Made by a program: the position numbers and the translations under genes
Assembly: GCA_028023455.1 (NCBI GenBank)
Contig: JAQFVV010000012.1
Location: forward strand, 3,996,023 to 4,060,022
DNA: 64,000 nt
DNA from: Epiperipatus broadwayi
Taxonomy: Eukaryota > Onychophora > Udeonychophora > Euonychophora > Peripatidae
Direction of reading: 5' to 3'
In this document: positions 56,871 to 64,000 of the stretch, in pieces
Layout of the letters: the number at the start of each line of letters is the position of its first letter
Numbering within the stretch: the first letter of the stretch is position 1
The notes under the pieces: generated by a model
Seen by the model: the letters and a program-made list of their open reading frames with translations, nothing else
What the model was told of the DNA's origin: nothing
Databases searched by the model: none

Positions 56871-59395
56871 ACTTTAAAATGCAAATTTAATAAAACTTTA
56901 TCTACCATTATTGGAAATCAATATGTATGCATTAGATTTTGCAGATAATGTACTTATCTCATGATAAACCAATAACCTTCAATTACTGAACAAGTAATTA
57001 TTCATTTCTCAACTGTATTCAGCATCACATGACTCTCATTTTGATAGTTCTATCATAAAGTAAATGAAATGACCTATTGCAAAATTCTAATTAGATTTCA
57101 GCTTTCATTGATAAATCCTGAGCTTGGAAAGTATCTACTAAAAAAATATTGCCTTTACTTTTCTCAAAATTCTTTCATAATGTTTAGACATTCATTTAGA
57201 TATATCCTATATCAAAATTAACAACACTTTTAACAGCGTAATTATGGAACAAATTAACTCATTGTTAAACTCATTACTTTTACAAGCTGTGGTGATTGAT
57301 ATTACTAATTCAATAATGAAAGAAAGAAGCAGCACACTGGCAAAGACAGTATTATCAGGCTTCTGAATTTTAGGCTATTAAGATCATATATGATTTTTAA
57401 TGATCATTCAATTTTGACAGGCAATGTCTTCCAAATTATTTATGAGGACTAATAGGTTTAATTTTAACAGTATACAAGCCTAATATAAGCAACAAACATT
57501 CATATCTATTTCAATGGATCCTCATACATTCAGTGTTGCTTTTAATAATTTAAATGCAGTTGACTGTAATGGTTTTTTTTAACTTTTTAAACAAAATAAT
57601 CCAAATTTCAAAAAAATAGTTCCTCAATCTGTGCTTTTTTATAGAGCATGACATATTAATTTCTAACTATCAACAAAGATATTAAATGTATATATTTTTT
57701 AACCTGCAACTTAAATCTGTGGATGACATTCTCTCATGTTTCTTAAATTACTGTCCTATCTTCATTAATTTACATCTTGTGTTGTTTCCTTCAAAACAGA
57801 ATCTTTATGTTATATTGTCATTAGCTTTTGCATTTTGCTCTAAATCTTTTTTTTTTGAGTCTCTATAATATCTTACTTTTGCCACACTTATTAAACCTAG
57901 TATTTTAAAATTTCCTTGTGAGTATATGACATTTTTAGTTATTAAAATGATCATAAAGTTTTAAATACAACTTTAATTAATATTTATGCCTACACCGAAG
58001 AGAGCTCATGGATAAATCACCACACACTACCCAAACTGCAATTCTCTGACATCTTATTCAATCTACAACTCCTCACAGAAAATTGAAACTGATAATAAGG
58101 GTCGTACTGTTCAATTTTATGAATCCTATATTTTGTTTATTTTACAAAAATCTGTTTGATGTTTTATTGCTTACACACATATTAATTTTAATAAATTTAT
58201 TTTTTAACAAAGATAGTAAAACTTGAATGGTTTCTAAATTTATATATCATTTATGATACTAAGTAAATGGAAATTTTTTTCTATGGATTATTTGAAGAAT
58301 GGATGATAATCAAGAGCTTATTCAGGGAATTGTTAGAGCAAATATGCTTTTGACTGACCACTTAACTATAATTGAGTTATTTAGATCTCATATTACAAAT
58401 AATACATGTATGTATACATATAAATTGTACTGTAAACTTCCTTTAAATTTGAACTGAAAAGATATTTTAATATATTTAAAGGAGAGTTTGATTTGCTTCT
58501 CTCAAGTAATTTAAAAATATTTATTGTGAAAGAAACTCTTGATAAACAGATCAAAATCTCTATAAACTATAGCATACAATTTTTAGTTAAAATATGAATT
58601 TTAAAAATAGAATAACAGAACTTAAACAACTGTAATAAGAGAAGCATAGCACAGAAACAAGTTCAGAACAACAGACCAGAAAAATTCTCTCAGCTAAATG
58701 TATTGTAAAAATGAATGGATAGAAAGAAATCATCTTCGAATTATTGTTTGTGTGGAACAGCACGCAAATTCCTTCAAAACTATCAATACTTATTTCTTGT
58801 TGCAATGCACTAATGTTTCATTGTAGGATTGTAGCATCTTAAAGTAAATAAAAAGTGTTATTTTTTATTAAATGTGTGGGTTTGTTTTATTTTACTTAGT
58901 TTTGAGAACAAAAACCTTTTGAAAAAACATGTTTGTGAAATAGTAATTAAAAGATCTATAAATCGAAATATAATTTGTATTAGTTTAATAGTTGAAATAT
59001 TATTTGAAAGTATAAAAAAAAGTTTTACAAACAATCACCTTTTAAAATAACACAGTTTTGAAAGAAATATTGCCAGACTGATTTTTAGCAGTTTTGAAAG
59101 AAAGATTGCCGTAAAAAAAAAGACATAAAAATGACCTTTTTTAAAATAAAAAAAAAAAACATTTTTAGAGAAAATAATTTAAAAAAGAGATCGATTTTTA
59201 AAAGAAAATAATTTAAAAATACATTGATTTATCAGAGGGTGAAATACAATGTAACAGTATTACATGTCAAAGCAGATTTAAATAGTTATGCCTTCTAGAT
59301 TAATCACACCTTCACATTATATGCTAGTGATCTGTTAAGAACATGTATAGAAAACAACACTACCAAGCATGTATCAATATTGCTAACAAATGGTG
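56871..59395. other. AT-rich DNA with a small direct repeat
   Basis: CAGTTTTGAAAGAAATATTGCC and CAGTTTTGAAAGAAAGATTGCC are adjacent at about 59053-59110 (short direct repeat just upstream of 59395). Otherwise nothing was found. Confidence 0.45.
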
Positions 59396-59399
59396 CAAT

Positions 59400-59700
59400 T
59401 TTTTGTGCATAGCATGGAGAAACAGCCCATATAGTGAGCTAGATTGCTGGTAGTAGCTGGTAGCAGATGATGTAAGCTAAATGTGCTTACATATGGCTAT
59501 CAGTGTCACCAAGCAGTTAGTAGTGCTGGCAGCTAGTTGGCATAAGGTTCCTGTGTGTACACATGGTGAACAGCATCACCTAGTGGGCTGGAACTTGCTT
59601 TGCTGCTTTTGGACCCCAACTCTGAATACTTCTGTGGTTGATGCAGGAACATCACTTCATGTGGCCATATGGGGCATATGTTACAACTACCAAAATTTTT
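59400..59700. other. Less AT-rich block with short internal repeats
   Basis: G/C content is visibly raised and motifs such as TAGCTGGTAG, CAGCTAGTTGG and TAGTAGCTGG recur at 59450-59530. Overlapping open frames exist on both strands with no domain recognised. It is probably an unidentified repeat. Confidence 0.4.
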
Positions 59701-61015
59701 CTTAGTGTATTTTACCAAGTTTAGCTTAAATATCATTTTATCTTAGATTCCATTATCACAAAACATCTTCTTAAGCACATTGATTAAAACAAAACACAAA
59801 TGTAGAGCTCCAAGAACATTTTTTATTCTTAAATGATATTCAACCATTCCTTTTATTGATATTACAATCCATAGTAAATTTGATATTTTTATAGCTTCAT
59901 GGCAGTTAATCATATTGTTTGTTGTTAATCATTTCATTTTAATCATTATGATATCAAATGAGGGGAAGTTTTGCATTTCTTCCCTCCTAAGTAATTTTTC
60001 TACTCACAGTGTATATTTCCTTGCTTTAAGTTCAGAATGTATTTGTACATTAAGATAAGTTAAAACACAAAATTTTAACAAAAGAAAGTATTTGTGTTTT
60101 CCTTGCTGAACTCTGTAACTATCATAACACAAAACAATGTCTTTTACTTTTAATTGTTTTTAAAACACTAGTTTTTGAAAATGGGATTATCTTTTTTTCT
60201 AATCTTAATAAGGCATAATTATCATTTGATATAATTTAATAAAATATTTCTCTTTTTTTTAATTTAATAAATAAAATATCTGTTTACTTTACATTTATCC
60301 AAAATGGATCAACATATTCATTAAATATACAGCCTTTAATTTTTCTTTATTTAGTTATTTATATGCTATAAAAAGAACTATACATAACAACATGTGTACA
60401 TCACAATAGGAATTTAAACAGTGATAACTATTCCAATGACATTATTTTATTTTTCTTAAATAATTTTTTTTTGATAATAAATTATTTTATTTCTTTTATT
60501 ATTGACTATTACTTGAATTATAAAATATAAAATATTGATATGCCAAATTAATAGGTGTCTAAATAGACGACATGCTGGGTAAATTTGTCTTTCTACTTCA
60601 AGATTTATTATTAATTAGAAGAATTTCATTTTATAACATATAGCTTCCCAACATGTGTGTGTTATTGTAGCTTTGGTAGTACACTTAATTTCTTTCTTTG
60701 GTATTTTTTTATAATATTTAATAATATTAAAATTTGTTATAGGAAAGAAGTCTAGATTTATTATCTATTGGCACCTTCTAGTATAGTTACATATGGAACT
60801 ATTTATCCATTACGATATATTTTATAAAAATAAACGATAAATTGAAAATATAAACAGAAAGTGAATTGTATTATCTTAGTCTAAATATACATAAAATTAA
60901 TATTATTTAAGTCTTTTAAAATCCACTTAAATAATTTTACATTACTATGCTTCTAAATAATTCATAATATGTATAAGAACAAACGGGAGTTATGACATCA
61001 TTGAAATAACTAAGA
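59701..61015. other. AT-rich DNA, nothing recognised
   Basis: No supported feature. Confidence 0.45.
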
Positions 61016-61019
61016 GACA

Positions 61020-61260
61020 AGAATAGAGTTAGACTGGACATATTTCTAGAAGAGATAATAATAAACCAGCACTTAAAATCTTGAACTGATTCCAAGAAAT
61101 TGTAAAAGACATAGAAAAAAACCACATGTGAGAGGAATGGATGAAATAAGAAAGTGTGGTACAGTGATGTGGAGAAAAGAAGTTAAAGATCATAGATGGA
61201 TTGATCTTGGGGAGACCTTTATCCTACAGTGGATTGATAATGGTTGAAAATGATAAAGAT
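61020..61260 (+). pseudogene. LINE-like ORF C-terminus and 3' tail
   Basis: Across stops the plus strand reads LDWTYF and R.., then KRHRKKPHVRGMDEIRK, WRKEVKDHRWIDLGETFILQ and WIDNG before a stop near 61244, followed by a GAT-rich tail. The L.W.GH..RR..N start and HRWIDLGE-type ending resemble C-termini of endonuclease/RT ORFs of non-LTR elements. The terminal 35 bp recur at 56.82 kb and, more diverged, at 35.86 kb. Confidence 0.55.
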
Positions 61261-62284
61261 CATATATGTATAGAAAGTAATCTGCCTGAAGGCAAATTAA
61301 AGTTACTAGATAATAAGATATAACCTTTGCCAGAACTGTTTAGCAGGATTCATTCTACCATTCAATTTTAGAACTACATTATAAACTTTAATGAATCAAA
61401 CAAAATTAAAGTGCAAAATCTTTAGTAAACTCAATCTATTTTGTGTATAAAGTAATATAAACAATTTAAATCAAAACTTTAAGTCGTTTTTACAAATCTT
61501 ACAGACTGATAATGGCTTAATTGAATGGCAAATTTGTCACATTGTACATTTTATCATAATTATAAGATAAGTTGAGTTTATTGCACTGTGTATTTTTTTA
61601 ATTAAAAACATGATTTCTATTAGGCAAAAATTTTATACAAATTTGAAAAAAAAAGTTTTATAATTCAACTACATATTATAGAGTATAGCATAAAAAAAAA
61701 AACAGACAAATAAAATGGCGTATTGTAAATACATAGCAGCAAAGGCATACGAAAGTGAAAAAAAAAAACAGAAGGAAAGAAACAAATGCGTTTAATATCT
61801 CTACGTGCTTAAATGAATTAATGTTCCTAACTTGTGCTGTTTACTTTTTACATATTGAAAATCAATTAGTAAAAACTAATTCCGTTCCACGTTGTAACTT
61901 ACTGCTGAATTTAAAAATACAGTACGAATCATTATTGTTTATACATATTTATATTTAATTAAAACAGTATCGAAAAACTATATTGTTTAATATTTTTTTC
62001 AAATCATGGTTTTACTGGTTATAGCTAATTATCCGATATTTTTTATTAAAGATTATATATAATTATAAATAATTAAATTATCTTTCAAAAGTAACCTTTA
62101 TTAGTAAAAGAATTACAAAAATTTTGGGTACACTTACCCCTTGAGAATTACAAAGTGTTCAATGTGACAAACAAGGTAAAACAATTATTGATTATATAAA
62201 GTAAATATGCTTGATAATAATTATGTCCATTAAAGAGTTGCTATAATGTTGATATTAATGTGTATCTGAACATGTCATGTATCT
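61261..62284. other. AT-rich DNA, nothing recognised
   Basis: Poly(A) runs lie at about 61690-61702 and 61758-61770; no gene or repeat pair was found. Confidence 0.45.
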
Positions 62285-62905
62285 ATACATGGATCTACAT
62301 GGCCCAGCTACTGAGAAGCTATCCATCACCCAATGATCCCACCCCTGGGGCCCCGAAGCAAAGACCCAAATGCTTCAGCTGAATAGGTGGACAAGTCCAG
62401 CATTGCGCCAACCACCACAACAGGCAGCGAGGTCCAAGGCTCAAGTCCATTGAATAAAAAATTCTCGACCTGCAGCCAAGCCATGTCAAGACCATTCCAG
62501 ATGCCCCTGTCTCCCAATCAACAGTCCAAATGTGCAGGGACCGCATTTGGTCTACCTGCCCAGAATTGGAAAGCCAATTAAGAAAAACACATAGCGAGCA
62601 CAGATCTGCACTGCCTAAAACCAACCTATCAAGGGGGCACAGCAGCCAACCAGAGCAGGAATGGTGCTGAGACTTTGACCAGGTACCCTCCCAGCAGGTT
62701 TTCCAGGTAGTGGCAATAATTGTCAACAGCCTGCACCAAAGAACCAGCCTCCTAATGACCGCCACCATCCCCGAGGAAGAAAAGAGGAGTGCAGACCCAT
62801 GCCCGGAAAATTATTGCAGCAAAGCCTCCATCAAAGTTACAAAATTTGGAGGAGGTCCAAATCAGAGCAACCACCTTACAAACTCTCTAATTTTAAAGTT
62901 AACCA
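62285..62905. other. GC-rich island of unknown nature
   Basis: About 600 bp at near 50% GC (by eye) lies between flanks of about 25-30% GC, with runs such as CCCACCCCTGGGGCCCCGAAG. Open frames occur on both strands (minus 62319-62768 of 149 residues, rich in W, L and C; plus 62387-62581 and 62710-62922, rich in P, S, K and Q), none with a domain I recognise. The opposed open frames are what GC-rich sequence would give by chance. It could be a fragment of an unknown retroelement gag region or a transferred segment. Confidence 0.45.
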
Positions 62906-64000
62906 AAGAAAAAAATGATTAGCTCAAATCAACATTGCCATAATAAACAAGCCATCAGGGGGTTGAAACAGCCTCCAAAGTCTGCTTCATTGTTGTTAAT
63001 TCTTGATAAGTGTCATATATTCTAAATACTAGTTCAACTCATCTGACTGCAAGGTTCTCCAGGGATTATGATCTAGCTTATATATTTCCATTTGGTTATT
63101 CCAATTATGAACAGTGATTAGCATTGTAGGATTCTTGCTTATTGTTTGGTTGTACAGTAGAACTGAATGGCAGCAACCTGTTATAGTAACTAGTTTCTGT
63201 AACCATGTAGTGGACTTGGTTGTAGTAGGATCCCAACTGGGACTCTTATATTGATCCTATTTGAATTCTGCTTATGTTAACTGAAATCTAGGTCTTGATT
63301 AGTAGTCAAGGTTTCAATTGTATAGTGTAAAAGTTTGTAATCTTTGGATTATTCCTAATCATTGTTGGATTAAAAGAGTTGAGTGAATTGCAGCTTCAAT
63401 ATCTTTGTTTGGGTCTATACCATCATTTGAACTTGTTTTTATCTTTAAATCATTGTTTTTTGGCTCAGGAAACACTTCGTTCTAATTCTGTGTCAATTTG
63501 AAAGTTTTCTATTCTTTTTGTGGTGCCTCAATCGCACTGGAAATGGCCCAGTAACTTTGATCTAATCATCAGAAAAAAATAATTCTTGTGCAGCGAGATG
63601 GCTTAAAACATAATCTATAATGTTTGATTCTAAAATTGAGATCGAATTCATATTTAAAATAATTTTCCCCTCCTGCACTGTTCTACCGCATTCAGCCACG
63701 ATGATATCGTAACTTTTTTCTTATGAACGAATTAACGCTGGGATTTCTTTTTTTTTTTTTTTTAATTTCTATAGGTTTATGATTACTTTTGTGTCTAGTT
63801 TGTTTCTTGGTCTATTTCCTGTTTTGTTTGCAGCTGTAGAATTTTGCTATATCTGATGCTATTGTGAAATTCTTGAGACTATCTTTATTAAGCTTCCCAA
63901 TGTTTTCAATAAAATTTGAACCGCCAACTATATCTCAATTAATCCTATCATTAAGCTTAAGATTTCTAGTAACTTTTTTTATTTATTTATTTATTTGGTT
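62906..64000. other. Moderately AT-rich DNA; weak minus-strand coding-like stretch
   Basis: A minus-strand frame around 63290-63500 reads NEVFPEPKNNDLKIKTSSND then IDPNKDIEAAIHSTLLIQQ, of more balanced composition than chance frames elsewhere, but it is short and unmatched to any family I know. It may belong with the adjacent GC-rich island. A poly(T) run lies at about 63747-63764. Confidence 0.3.

Noticed and set aside
62319-62768. 149-residue minus-strand open frame as a gene
   Set aside because: Open frames overlap on both strands of the same GC-rich island and no motif supports either; described as an island instead.

Overview
The window looks like non-genic DNA from an invertebrate animal genome. 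It is very A+T rich (about three quarters by eye), has long AT and AAT microsatellites, and is full of decayed transposable elements. I found no host protein-coding exon, rRNA or intact tRNA gene that I could defend, and no CRISPR array or prokaryotic gene. The repeat mix (Penelope-like retroelements with GIY-YIG endonucleases, type I hammerhead ribozymes, tRNA-Gly-derived SINEs, non-LTR retrotransposon scraps) fits a mollusc, a flatworm or another lophotrochozoan, but the lineage cannot be fixed from sequence alone.

Autonomous elements. There are three Penelope-like elements (PLEs): about 1.86-2.94 kb (minus), 11.93-14.99 kb (plus, with ~390-bp direct repeats at both ends) and 41.85-43.07 kb (minus). 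A fourth, GIY-YIG-only scrap lies at 3.93-4.17 kb. Non-LTR (LINE) reverse transcriptase fragments lie at 7.44-7.96, 50.43-50.87 and 53.77-55.29 kb (all minus), with probable LINE/SINE tails at 35.86, 53.4, 56.8 and 61.0 kb.

Non-autonomous elements and the main result. Several otherwise anonymous repeats contain the hammerhead self-cleaving ribozyme core (CUGANGA, helix II hairpin, GAAA, very short helix III, UH cleavage site). In each, the flanks also pair into a long, interrupted helix I. I see three sequence families. Family A is foldback elements at 5.7, 6.4, 18.5, 20.2, 22.5 and 46.8 kb plus a lone copy at 52.65 kb. Family B is foldbacks at 16.3, 17.8, 19.2 and 32.2 kb; the ribozyme sits in the centre of two of them and is lost from the others. 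Family C is a tandem array at 44.06-46.08 kb with a single dispersed relative at 51.7 kb. The array, with ~360-440-bp units, has the layout described for animal retrozymes, whose mobilisation has been attributed to PLEs, and this window carries candidate PLE donors. Weaker hammerhead remnants lie just downstream of two PLE coding regions.

Other structures: a 78-bp perfect palindrome at 450-527, a 61-bp perfect inverted repeat bracketing the first PLE, foldbacks at 10.5 and 29.1 kb, a compound repeat cluster at 10.86-11.9 kb, a hairpin at 25.3 kb, short tandem duplications, and a sharply GC-rich 600-bp island at 62.3-62.9 kb of unknown nature. The remaining long stretches are AT-rich DNA in which I see nothing.
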